A stretch of DNA of 64,000 bases, from the NCBI GenBank assembly GCA_013397695.1, contig VYZI01000113.1, forward strand, positions 712,791-776,790, in the 5' to 3' direction. How positions within the stretch are numbered: the stretch's first letter is position 1; every line of letters starts with the position of its first letter. The notes under the pieces are model-generated. The model was not told the origin of the DNA. It saw nothing but the letters and a program-made list of their open reading frames with translations, and searched no databases. The stretch comes from Centropus unirufus. Taxonomy: Eukaryota > Chordata > Aves > Cuculiformes > Centropidae. Below are positions 50,506 through 62,651 of the stretch, in pieces. The position numbers and the translations under genes are program-made.

Positions 50506-53500
50506 ATAAGCTTATGGCGAAATAAAGGGAAATCTCCATGAGCTTCTAGTGAAATGAAGAGTAATGATTTTGTGAATGTGGGAGACTAATCTCTCAAACT
50601 TGGATGCAATATAAATGCCATCACTAAGAGCTGAAGGCATAGGTAGTTTTCAGCTTGCTATAAAACAGATTAATAAATACCCAGTGAACCAATGAAAACT
50701 AATGCTGTTTTGGACATAGGTTTAGCAAGAAATAAGATCTTACACAACAGCTTTTCACAGAAAATAGCTTGTATTGAGTGATCATGAGCGAAATCAATCT
50801 TTACCAAACTTCAAGACAGACAATAGGTCTGCCCCTAACTAATGTTTGGGAAAGGAACTAAAGAGACCATACAGAATGAATACAGAGCTTTTAAAGCACA
50901 GAAAGTAAGGAATTATTTTTTTAGAAAAGGGCAGAAAATATTCAGAGTTAACATGGCAAAAAGGAATAAAAAACCTAATAAAATCTTACATATTTCCTTC
51001 AGTAAATTGACTGGTTTTGTACACATTCAGCTCTACCAATAACAAAGTCAGAGCACTGTTCTATTGTATAGCATACTGTATTGTATACTGTATAGGAATA
51101 GCTATCTAGACATGGGGTCAGCATGGGTGGACCCAGCTTGGTTCTCCTCAAATAATCAGTTGCAGTGGTGTTTCTCTACCCTCAGGCCTTTTTACCTCCT
51201 GGTCCTGAGATACGGAATTTTGCAATCAGGTTCAATCAGTCTACAGCTTGTTGCTCCAAGATACTCTTCATACTACTTACATGCCCACTTCGGTCTTGAC
51301 AGGGCAAAGGATAATGTTCTGGGGTCTTAAGCAGCAGCCAATTAAACTAACCAATACATGAAAGGCCAAAAGTCAAATACAATAATACCTTACACGTCTC
51401 AAATTTCTTTACCTGACTCTCTTTATGTATAGCATAGAATGAGTTGAGTAATTCTTAAAATCACGTGAAATACCATCCACAACTTCCATTGTGGTTTAGT
51501 TCCTCTAGGAGTAATTATTGGCCATTGCCTTCCATCATTTCAGCAATCTTCTATTTCTGAGGATATTCCCAAAACCTACTTCCTGGCATGCATGTTGCTC
51601 CCTGATGGCAGTCTGACTTTACATTAGTTTCATGTTGCTTCCAAATACCATCTGCCCTTGTGACACCACCATTTTACTGGCTTAGTTGGAATCATCATAG
51701 ATAAATTTCACTGAACTTTCTGCTTTTAGGCAAGCAGAAATACTAATCCAAATAGAGAAAAGTGAGTTACACAAGAATGTTTGTGAAACCCAACCTAGAA
51801 ATTGTCCCAATTGTTCACACCTTGAATTATATCAGTACTCACCAAATGTTGCCCTTCACGCAGCATTCTACATATATTTTCAGTATTCCAGCATAATTTA
51901 ACTCTATTTTCTCTTCAAAAAATAGTGAGTGAAATCAGTCCGTTCACTCCATGTAAAATGTATCAGAAGCTGTTTTCCTGGTGTTCAGCTATCATTTTTC
52001 TTTAACTTACTGGGAGTCTTTTAACTTCAAGGAAATTTGAGGGCAGTAAGAATACATGATTATCTTCCTTTTCTGCCTGAAAAGGCTTCCTTCTTTTGCT
52101 TTCCTTATAACTTCTTCTAACTACCTAGCTTTTCATTACTGTCCTTCTGATGGAGGTCCCTATCATCAGAGAGGATGCTTTGCTCCAAAGGAACATTAAT
52201 GTTGTGTCTACATATTTTCATAGTATAAAATACTTTAGTTTTGTCACACAGTTCCTGCATTGGCTCAGCTTTGCAGGGTACAATCCACTCTAAGCATAGA
52301 GGTTAAAGACTAATATACTAAAGAAAGTACACGTCAAATAAAATGTGCAGATACTTCTGAACTACTTAAACTTGAACTGCATTCTTAAATGTTCAGTCAT
52401 TGAGTAAAGAGCCTTAACAATATTGTCAGAAATTTAATTAAACTTTATTGTAGATCTCTATTGTCAGAATGCTGCTCATTACACAGTAACAAACACTTCA
52501 AGAAAACAGGATAACTTGTGATGAGAGTCACAAAGAAAGGAATTTCTTCTTAGATGAATGGACTAAGTAATTAATTTATCGAAGGTGATTCAGGCCCTCC
52601 TTCTTACACCTGATTAAAAAGTAATCTAGATCTCCACTCATAAGCTAGAAGGTGGTGATCATAAGATATTTAGAATCACTCAGTTACTATTTCAAATTGT
52701 CTCCTTACAATAAAAACACTTCTTACTGTAAATGCCTAGCAAGCATGTTTATAGTGTATCAGCTACAAGTGATTTCTTCAGCTCTCTTTCAAGAAGAAAG
52801 AAAAAGGAAGTTGGCAGATGTCCAGCCTTGTAGCAAAAGGACCATATGTAAGTCCCAGGTAGAAATGAAATAAAAAATATTAGTAGCTCAGTGTGAAGAA
52901 TTCTTTCAGTACTACAACTCTTTCTTCATTCTTTGTTACAGGAAAAAAAATACAACTTTTAACACAAGGTTTAACATGGTATGTACTTAATACAAGACTG
53001 TGAAAAGAAGCAATACATTACTCCAAGAGTTTAGTGGATGTCATCAATGATCTTGGTATTCCATAAGAAACTCAAACAAATAAGTTCTGGATAAAAGAAA
53101 ATAAAACAAATCATATGGCAAAACTACCTAATATTTCTGTGAATTGAAAACTTTAAGAATACTAACAATTTATTACATGGGATTTTTTTTTCCCCTTAAA
53201 GGTAATAATACAATACCTTCTCATTAATAGAAATTACATATTATTTTACTTACTGAGAGATAATTATAACAGATGCTCCATAGACTTAAAAATAACTGAC
53301 AATTAAGTGGGAAAAGATATCCCAGAAAACACCAACTTCTCTTACAGTAAGCTCTTAAGTTTATTACTTAATGTACACTTAAATATTTATCCAATTCTAC
53401 CAACAATTCATTCCTGTCAAACAGATCCAGATGAATACACAAAACCAATTCTTCTTTATCTACTAAGAATCCAGTTTCTTGCTGTTTTGTAAGCAACAAA

Positions 53501-54315
53501 TATGCACATAAGCCACAGGATTGTTCTTCAGTAATGATCCATATAGCAACTCTCAACTATGCTGATATGTTGAAATATTGTATTTGGAAATGGTACTTTA
53601 TAACTCTCACTGCCCTCCTTTTCAAGTTGATCTTTGCAGCCACTTAAACCTGTTTTCCTCTTCTCGCTCTCCCTCTCTCATTGTCCCATCAATGTCCCTA
53701 TCAGCAGAAGATTATTTTCCCACAGCTTACACAGATCAGATCCTGACTTTGTCACTTTGGTTCCTCCAGTGTGTTCACACTCTCTCTGTAATTGTGTGAT
53801 CTTGATTATGTGACCTTGAATGATTTCCAGTTCCAAACATAAGTGGGAGTAGTGAAGCTCCTTTTAAAATAACACGAAGGTTACTCTGTAATCACCCACC
53901 AGTCATCTGTATTACAAAATTCTAATCAGTAAGTGATGCATAAAAGGTCAGCATTTGATGTTCTTTATTGTCCTGATCAAACATTTAAGAAAAGCGTGCA
54001 CCCCTTCTGAAGTCAAGAGGGCATCAGTTCAAATTAACTATGAGCTTAATGACTCTGATTCATCCCACTTTCCAGTACTTCATTTGTAAGCGAAACTGCA
54101 GAGTTCACCTATGCTCTGGTGTCAGTCTACTAACATTAAAAAAAACAAGGTGGCAGCTGAAAGTGATTAAACGTCATAGTAATTAATTTCATATACTAAA
54201 AGGCAAAAACACCAGGAAGTCGAAGTTTTCATAAGTGCTCCATAACAAGAGTAAAGAATGCTGATAACAATAATCTCTGCAGCAATAGATTAATTAAAAA
54301 TACATTATACTGATG

Positions 54316-54345
54316 AAAAAAAAAAAAAGAAGAAAAAAAGAAAAC
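54316..54345 (+). repeat. A-rich simple sequence
   Basis: Thirteen A followed by GAAG and further A runs. It is low complexity, without an identifiable retrocopy upstream. Confidence 0.7.
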
Positions 54346-57281
54346 TACCAGAACAGCTTGGGTATGCAAACACTTCAGATTCTATGATCTCTACAAGTCA
54401 AAAGTACAAAGGAAAACAGGACTGATGTATTTCTCATGGTATCCAGCACTCAAACCCCATGGGCAGCTGAAAGGTCAAAGTGTACACAGTCTCTGCATGT
54501 GCCTTGCTGATGTACTTCCTCCAGCTAAAGTATTAATTGTTACATCTGGAACTTTGACTTGACCTGCTGTTCCAGAGGAAAGAACAATGATGTGCACTTG
54601 CATATTGAATGCTTATAATGTCATACAATTTTTTCTGCTTTTAATTCACTTCATTATGAGGCAGGCTCTTATCTACAGTCAATGACAGAGAAAACATGAG
54701 TCACCAGCACCTTTCGATGGTCTCTACTGTCTATGCTATTACCCATATATAGCTACTATCTTAGCAAGTTTGCCCGTATAGTTTTTATCAGAGCTGATGG
54801 AAAATCAACAACAGAACAAAAGTGTCTGAATAAAAGATATTTTTTTTTATTGTCCTTAATTTAGAGTACATGCTGCAGTTACTCCTTTTTCTTTACATTT
54901 TGAGTAAGAGAGTTAAAGTGAACCAGGCTCTGCTCATACCCAAATACAAACACATCCAAACTAGAACAAAATCAGCACCTCAATAAATCAAATCACTATG
55001 GCCCATGACCACTTCTCTGCTTAAACTTAAATGAAAAATCTCTAAAATTATTTGCATATTTCTTTCTTATGTTAGGTTTCTTTTTTATGTCTGTCCTATT
55101 TAAGTCCTTTTACAAGGTTACTAAAATGGCAGGTCTTCACAAGGCTTCTGCACTGTTTTTACAGACAGAGTTGGGGAGCCAGTGTATTAGGATAGGTTGA
55201 AAGAAGCACAAGTCCTAAGTTCTTGTTTGTTTGTTATGTGACTTATTGTGATTATTTCATGAAAATGAAAAAGGGGAATGACTATCAACTGCTCACAGTG
55301 TATTAAGGATATGCTTCAGCAACTGCTCTTAGAACTGTTACAATCCTTCTCTCCTCCTTTATAAAACTGGGAATGTGATTATCTGACAGTTGGTCACTAT
55401 CTTCCACAAAATAGATGCCCCTGTGACTGAAAACAGGCAAAGAAACAAGACACAAAACAACATGCAGAAATCTTAGAATGAAAACTCTCCATGCCTGCTG
55501 ATTTGCTTGCATGCTTTAATAACATCTTCCCATCATTACAGGAATAATTTATACTGTCATACTGTAAATCATGCCTGCCTGTCATGACTACATCTATTAT
55601 TTTAAATTCTCTATTGATCTCTATATAGCTGCAAATTTTTATTATGATTATTATCAATATTATTATTACTTTATGCAGGCTCATTTTGGAGAAGTCTAGG
55701 GATTTGGCAGTGATAGTTCCACTTAGCAACCACAGATCCCCAGGAGGGCAAACAATACACTTACCTGAATTAGAGCTGATCTCCAGAGTATTGTTGGCAG
55801 AATTCCAACAAATTAGTCTTTCCTAGTCCCCATCTTTGGTCCTGTTATTCATAAAATGCATCTGGTAAATACCATATAATCGAACTGAGATTTCCAGCCA
55901 TAGTAAATATTTCCCTGCAGTAACATGGATCATAATTCATTAGAATCATACTATTAGTTACACTACTTAAGATTAGAGAATCTCATTTTTCATTTTTAAA
56001 ACACAGCAGCACTCAACCTCAAAAAAATAATTACAGCAATATTATCCAAAATAAGCAAACCGAAACTAAAGTTTCTATCAGCTGATTTATGGCTTTGGAA
56101 TTGCTATATTTTACCTGTGAGTATAAAGCCACAAGGTACATCACCATCTAGAAATAATGCATTAAGAAAACTTTGCAACTTTTTAGATTGCAAATGTCTT
56201 TCCTTATAATTCCTCCTCCATTTTTTTAATCAAACCAACAAACAAGGAAGAAAAAAACCCACTACAATTTATTGAGCTGACCTAATCTATGAGGTCCAAC
56301 ACAATAAAAGTGAGACTGTACCTGTCAGATTTTCTGTTTCACAAATTAAGAAAATAAACTGTGATCATCTGCAAATTAGTTTTCAAACTGACAGTAAGAA
56401 AACGTCTGTGTTTGAACACACATCCACTTGTACAGAGGCAAGTGATTGAGTTGAGCCTTATCACCCCGAGACATGTTAGATCGTGTTCTTTCACTATCTC
56501 TGCTCTCCCTTCCCACTCATGGTTCCAAATCTGTAGAGCTGGACTTGTCTTATTTTGTGTGAGTCCTCAACATATGATGAAAAACTAGGAAGAACAGGCA
56601 TAAGAAACCAACAACAACCGAGGTGGGTGCACCCTTTATTACTTCATAGATTTTGGACCTTGGCTCAAACACATTTTCCTCAGGACCTCTGGAATTGATT
56701 CAACAAAGCACAAATTATCCCTAAATTTTAGATAGTGAGCTAAAATTACACAGCGTATGGGCACACTAATTAGTCCAAAAGCATACAGCAGATCAGTACT
56801 AAGTGAAGGCAGCTCTGCCAAAGGGAAATATTACGTAAAGCAGGCATGTACAGAATCCTCTAAGTGACTTAAAACCACCTTCCAGAAATTAAAACTAGGC
56901 AGCAAAACCATGGTAGTTGCTGCTATTCATTTGCAAATCTCCAACAAATACAGTCCACAACTTGTAACGAGTTGTTGAAATAGAAAAATAGAGTTTCCCA
57001 GATGTGACCTCTTGCTTTTTTGCTACCTGCTGTGTTAGGGGCCTTCTGACTAAGCTCAAAAGGTCAACGGTTTCGCAATCAACAGTGACTGAGATCCAAA
57101 GCTGGAGTGAATAACGGAAGTTTTTTAGACATCCTTTGTTAATCATCCTAAGATGTTGTCCTTGCTCCCTTTTCCATAGCCAAGCTGATGCATTTGAGAG
57201 GAAAAGGACAAGCTTTTATGCACATCATCATTAAACAAAGCAATTATTTAGGATTTTAAGCCCTAACTAATTTTATACTTT

Positions 57282-57282
57282 N
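57282..57282. other. Single ambiguous base
   Basis: One N within otherwise continuous sequence, an unresolved call. Confidence 0.95.
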
Positions 57283-57722
57283 AAAACTAACAGAAAAACA
57301 CAGTGTGATGTGACCCAGGAGCACACCCAGTATAAGCTTAAAGAATTTGATGTTTAAATACATTCACAAAAATCTTCTAATATTGATGTGCCCTTGTCCT
57401 GGCACATCATCATATTCAAGATGTAGACAACATGACTCCAGGTCTGAGATTTTAACAGTTTAGATACAATTTGTGTAAGTGTTTAATCTGCTGTAGATAC
57501 AATGTACATTACAAACACAAGGTACAGAACTTCTCAATGCCAAAATCTGTTTCACCAGCTTCAGCATTTCGGTTTATTATAGCAATCCCTCTCCCTCCAT
57601 CTCCAAAGAAACCCTGGAGATCTATCTTTCCTAGGACCTTATTTGTCCCAGAAAACAAATTAACTTGTGTAGGAATATATCTGGCTGAAAGGGGACATGT
57701 GAGCCCTCCAAACAATGAATGC

Positions 57723-58104
57723 TGTTGTAAGCATAAAGCATGTGTAGAAGGTAACGAGACATAAACAAAGAAAGAAGCATTGGGGAGAAGAAAGAAGCAT
57801 TGAACAGGAGCATGTAACAAGAACTTGGCAAGAAGAGGAGTAGATGCAGCGAAAAGTATAACAAAATCATGACCAATTAAAATGTGTAAAGTAGCACGTG
57901 AACAGTGATGTTAGACAAATCATATGAGAGTTTTGAGCGCATGGACAAGGTGTTTACGTGAATCACATTAACGACCTTATTGCCTGAGTATGGTGTGATG
58001 GATAAGAAAGAATATAACAAGGCTTGTGAAACAATAAACTTTGGCTTCTGTACCAACCATATTGGCTCTTGGCGTTGTTCATTGCCCTGTCAGTACCTGG
58101 TCCA
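57723..58104 (+). mobile_element. Solo LTR-like segment of an endogenous retrovirus
   Basis: In plus orientation it shows an upstream CCAAT (near 57872), a TATA-like AATATAAC at 58011-58018, AATAAA at 58033-58038 and a U5-like stretch (CTTTGGCTTCTGTACC onward) ending around a CA at 58092 or 58104. The spacing mirrors the minus-strand LTR near 47.7 kb, although the sequences are not obviously related. A 15-bp direct repeat (57768-57782 and 57788-57802, period 20 bp) lies in the putative U3. No internal retroviral genes adjoin it. The borders are estimates: several TG/CA combinations are possible and no target-site duplication was found. Confidence 0.5.
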
Positions 58105-58713
58105 TGATAAGCTTTTCCAGTAGATCCAATAGAAAACCAAGACTACAGAGATACTTATTTCCAGTAAAAATGTTATTATCAATTTCCTCCACAGTAATGA
58201 GACTTCTTGCATTCTGACCAGTTATATCACGAGGTGATATGATTCAGCATTTCTGGATAAGTGCTGAGAAAGGAATCCAACTATTTAGTCTCCATTTTGA
58301 CATTCTTAACCAGTTATTATTTTTTTATTTTTGTGAGGTTCTGTTTACAGAGTACGAGGCTATAAATACTCCCTTAAAGGTAGAATCCAGCCTTCCAGCT
58401 ATTTTTACAGAATACTATATTCAAACAGTGTCAGAAGAGCTGGAAAACCAAACAAATAAAAAAAAAGTGTTATTGAATAAAATATCATCCATTGAATAAT
58501 GTTTTTAAATGCAATCCAGGCAGATGTAATGATTGCTTACACATGGAAAGGGAGGAAGAAGAGCAGGTCAACTAAGAAATGGATTTCATGCAGACAAAGG
58601 TTGAACCTTTCCTTACAAGTCTGTCAATTCCGAAAAAAAGTAACCTGGGATTTCAGCAGATCAAAAAGATAAGTCTTCACTTTGCAACTATTATGTATCA
58701 GCAATGATTGGTT
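58105..58713. other. Unique DNA between LTR-like segment and CR1
   Basis: AT-rich, with an 86-codon frame (58239-58499, plus) lacking any family resemblance. Nothing else was seen. Confidence 0.5.
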
Positions 58714-59050
58714 TCATAGAACATAGAAAGGTTCGGGTTGGAAGGCACTTTAAAATCACCTAGTTCCAACCCCCCTGCCATGAGCAGAGATACCTTCGAC
58801 TAGACCCAGCTGCCCAAGGACCCATCTAACCTGGCCTTAAACATTTCCAGGGAGGAGGCATCCACAACTTCCTGGGCAACCTGTTCCAGTGTCTCACCAC
58901 CCTCATCATGAAAAATTTCTTCCTATTGTCTAATCTAAATCTTCTTTCTTACAATTTAGTCATTCCCCCTCGTCCTATCACTACATGCCATTGTTTCAGA
59001 GAAGGAAGAGGAGGAGATAAATTTCCTGTTCCTAAAGGCCCCTTGAGGCT
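58714..59050 (-). mobile_element. CR1 LINE, 3' fragment
   Basis: The plus strand begins TCATAGAACATAGAAAGGTT and continues with GGGTTGGAAGGCACTTTAAA, the inverted CR1 3' terminus. It then follows the CR1 3' region and ORF2 tail closely (GGGCAACCTGTTCCAGTGTC, then AATTTCTTCCTATTGTCTAA) to CCTATCACTACATGCC near 58992. Weaker similarity (an AGGCCCC block) extends to about 59050. The diagnostic blocks differ from the copies at 36787 and 61290, so it belongs to a different CR1 subfamily. It is 5'-truncated and non-coding. Confidence 0.92.
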
Positions 59051-61289
59051 TATGTCATCATTTCCTATGCAGAAGGACAGGAGAAAGGGTGTAAGCATTG
59101 TGTGGCTGAGAAGTCCTTCAGCTGGCTGAGAAGGGACTGTACAAGACTGAGCAGCAGTCAGGGCAGTTACCTTTTGCGACTGTGTTTGTGTCAGTTGTAA
59201 ATGAAACCACAACCACAGCCTGACATGATCGCCAGCCCCCTTGAGGCCTCAGCATAGGTTATCAGAGGCTGACTGTACGGTAATCTTGGTTAATAGTTGT
59301 GGAACGGTGTTCATCACTGCTGTGGTTTCAGGAAAAATAATTTGCTGCTTCCATGTGTAGCTACACTGATCAAAGTCTTTAAATATTCCTTTGCTGAATT
59401 CAGGTGGTCACCAGTCCTCCTGTGTTTTCAGTAACCAGGTATTCCATGATGGTTCAGTGGGAGTAACCAGTTCTATGCTGTCCTTTGCTTTTTCTAGAAA
59501 ACATACTTCAAATACCTGAAATTCCAGCAAGATCCATTGCCACAAAAGAAATAAAAAAACTAAACGGTAACAAAAGCTGTCTTTTCCACCCTATCTAATG
59601 AAGTTGGAAGATAATATAATGAGAAAAATTTTGGTATAGCACAGTTAGACATGCTACAAAAAGGTAGCTTGGTGATAGTTGAATATCTCTTGACCTCCTT
59701 CTCCGCGCTGCACAGTTCTTCAGGACTGTGCTCTTTAGGATGTTAACATTAACAAAGCATGTTTCATGTTGAAGCCTCATTTCCCTCACTACAAATGATA
59801 GCTTTTAAACTCTTAAATGTTTCTCACTATATTTATGCTTATAAGTCCCTGTCAGATTAATGCTTTCCTACTCCCCCTACATTCGTCTTTTTTTCAGTTA
59901 GAATGTATTCTATAAGTATGACCAAATACTTTTCAGGGCTGAACCAATGCCAAAACTAGATGTATTTTCCTCCAGGGAACTGGAATAAATAGTTATTTAC
60001 ATTTAAGCTTTCTAATGGGCTGTTTTAAAGAACAACTTCTTTTCAGTGTTCAGTTGTGCAAGAGAGTAAGACAGCTTCATGGTTTAGACAACAGTTTTTT
60101 TAAAGCAAATTTGGATCACTAATTTCTTCTGGAATTGGAAAAATCAATGTACCATGCAGAACTCAGCTGTAGTATCACTTATTTCAATTCAGTTTTATTA
60201 AGCAAAAATGAAATATCAATTTGTTCTCAGATTACATTTCATATATAAGTTGTAAATAAGCAAATAAATTAACATGAATTGTTTTTCCCCTCTTTTTTTT
60301 TGCAATATATAGCATGCTAACTTACCTCATTATAATAGCACATTCATTCACATCACTAAAACTCACTCAAATTTTTAGAATGCTCTTTCATTCATGCTTT
60401 TCCCATGATATCTTTGAAGAAGGCAAAGGTATGTAAAATCCCGGCCCAGAGATCATCCCAGAAGTCAATGGGATTTTTGGCATTAATATTCAAGCTGATC
60501 CATTAAAAAAGGGACATCCTTTAAAAAAGGGACAGTTTAATTCTAATCTGTGCCAAATATATTAAGGCTAAAACTAAAAAAAACTCTCCAGCACATTGGG
60601 ATTGTCTGAAAGTTGAAGTTTCTTTATAGATTCCCTGATACAGCGTTTGGAAGACTGATCCACTTGGGCTCCTGTCCTTCAGCTAAACTGAATCATATAA
60701 TCATTCTTATTCTATAATTATTGGCTTATGCCATTCCCTCTGCTTTCACCATCAGGCTGCAAATAAGCATTGCACAGCTAGAGGATTCAGCTTTTAATAG
60801 TTTCACTATTTCCATCACTTTGTTGAGCACACATACATACAAACTTTTCCTGCCTTCTTGATTTGATATGTAACCAAACACATGAGATATTATGTTTGGA
60901 AAGATAATGTAGGATAACACTTGAGTTTCCTTAAGTGTTAAGCTGGTTGCTGTCATGAAAAATAAATTCTCAAATATTTCTACAAAACTGAATCTGGCAG
61001 TAAATTTTGCAAGTTTCCTTCAAGAATTTTGCTGAAGACCCAAATAAAAGCTTACGAAAACATTTTGGCTACACAAAACTCAGCTACAGAAAGCCATAAC
61101 ATTGACTGAAATGAAAAGGGACTCAAAAGGGGAAATATGATCCCCATTTCTGTGGAAGTTATAGTAGGTCCACAAATCCCCCATAAGTGATGAAATTTAT
61201 ATCTGGCTAATAGAAAAAAAAAGCCTGATAGATGGGTAATGAAGAGGAAGCATTCTGTTCTTAAAAGGAGTTAACAGTGTGAGGGAAAG
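59051..61289. other. Unique DNA without a recognisable gene
   Basis: It contains a 20-bp-period repeat of TGGCTGAGAAG (59103-59113, 59123-59133) and an 18-bp tandem duplication (60503-60534). No gene or known transposon is recognised. The first 300 bp are moderately GC-rich and might be an unrecognised old repeat. Confidence 0.45.
60503..60534 (+). repeat. 18-bp period direct repeat
   Basis: TTAAAAAAGGGACA occurs at 60503-60516 and again at 60521-60534, a simple two-copy duplication. Confidence 0.75.
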
Positions 61290-61649
61290 ATCATAGAATC
61301 CTAGAATCACTAGTTTGGAATAGACTTTTGATATCATAACCCTACTTGTCCACTACTAAATCATATTCTTAAGCACTTCATCTACCCATCTTCCAAATAT
61401 CTCTAGGGATAGTGACTCATCCACCTCCCTAAGCAGCCTGTTCCAGTGACCGATAACCCTTTCAGTTAAGAAATTTTTCCTAATGTCCAATCTGAACCTT
61501 TGCTGGCACCACTTGAAGCCATTCTCCCTCTTCCTATTCCCTGTCACTTGGGAGAAGAGACCAGCACCCAACCTCTCTACAACCTCCTTTCAGGTAGTTG
61601 TAGGCAGTTATAAGGTCTCCCCTCAGCCTTCTCTTCTCTAGGCTAACAT
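61290..61649 (-). mobile_element. CR1 LINE, 3' part with RT C-terminal frame
   Basis: About 360 bp of inverted CR1, starting ATCATAGAATCCTAGAATCAC. The minus frame 61571-61356 encodes 71 codons of the CR1 reverse-transcriptase tail (GAGLFSQVTGNRKREN, RFRLDIRKNFLTERVIGHWN, SLSLEIFGRWVDEVLKNMI). Its 3' region shares the 'CCACTACTAAATCATAT' type block with the copy at 36787, so the two come from the same or closely related subfamilies. It ends at TTCTCTAGGCTAAC near 61649, a 5' truncation. The polymerase domain is absent. Confidence 0.93.
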
Positions 61650-62285
61650 GGGAAGAACAAGGTACTGCTATTCTTCTGTTCCGCAATATGTATCATACAA
61701 TAAGTAAAGATTTCTTTTAATCCCCTACAGATTCCATTGGGGTAGTAGAGGTGTATCCCCATTTTGAGCTCCCAGAAAAAAATCAAAGCTTTAAGGAGCT
61801 TTCAGGCTCACTTTTACATCCAAGATTTTTTCTTCTTGCAATGATCCACAGCAGAGATAACTGGTGTTTGTAAAATTGGGTTGCTTATCAGAAAAGCACT
61901 CTAAAAGGTTTCACATCTTTTTGGAATAGATGTAAATATGTATCAGCTTAAAAATTCCATTTTTATTTGGCCAAGATCACTCAAGGTTACATGCACATGG
62001 TCGCACAGAAATGAAGCTTTATACTAATGTCCTGATTTTCAGAATTAGATTTTGCATTTTTTGCTCCTACTGGAAATATTCCAAAACAAATATCCATTCT
62101 TTCTGCAATGCTCATTCAAAATGTGGTGACTGTTGCTTGCAAACTATCCCACTGGAACTCTGTAGGACATCTGGCATTAGGTGATTTTGTACAGACACTC
62201 GTTATTGCAATCTAGATTTAAAATCATATGGCATTTCAACTTTGCTACAAATTTCCTTTCATGTATGGTATTTCAGTTGTACCGT
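61650..62285. other. Unique DNA between two CR1 copies
   Basis: AT-rich, with no frame, RNA or repeat recognised. Confidence 0.55.
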
Positions 62286-62651
62286 ATAATTATAGAATAA
62301 TTTAAGCCAGAAGAGATCTTTGGAGGTCATGTAATCCAAAATACACTTACACTACAGAAAAGTAGGGCCAACTCCAAATTCAGATTAGGTCACTTGGGAC
62401 CTTGTTGTGCTGAATTTGGAACATCTCCAGGAATGGAGATTCTACTACCTCTCAGAAAAACCTGTTTCAGTGTTTGACCACCTTCATTTCCTTACACATA
62501 ATAATTCCCTGTGCTGAAATTTTTGTCCCTTGGTTCTTAGCCTTTCACTACTCACATCAGAGAAGAGTTTGGTTTTGTCTTCACTCTGACCCCCCCAACT
62601 AGGCACTTGAAGACAGCGTACCCTTTGCCTACTCTACTCCATGTTGAACAA
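62286..62651 (-). mobile_element. CR1 LINE, older diverged 3' fragment
   Basis: The plus strand starts ATTATAGAATAATTTAAGCC and follows the inverted CR1 3' region with many substitutions: CCTTGTTGTGCTGAATTTGG, then ATCTCCAGGAATGGAGATTC, CCTGTTTCAGTGTTTGACCA, and an AGGCACTTGAAGACAGCGTA block near 62600-62620. It ends near 62651 after a deleted stretch. No frame survives. The divergence suggests that it is older than its neighbours. Confidence 0.85.

Larger units (their letters stand above)
49578..57722. other. Unique AT-rich DNA without a recognisable gene
   Basis: Eight kb in which I recognise only a possible CR1 stub (50467-50505), an A-rich run (54316-54345) and one ambiguous base (57282). 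Frames up to 110 codons (55397-55729, minus) have no family resemblance. Confidence 0.5.

Noticed and set aside
57509..57876. Overlapping minus-strand frames of 103 and 81 codons
   Set aside because: They run antisense across the LTR-like segment and its 15-bp duplication. The hydrophobic peptides reflect base composition.
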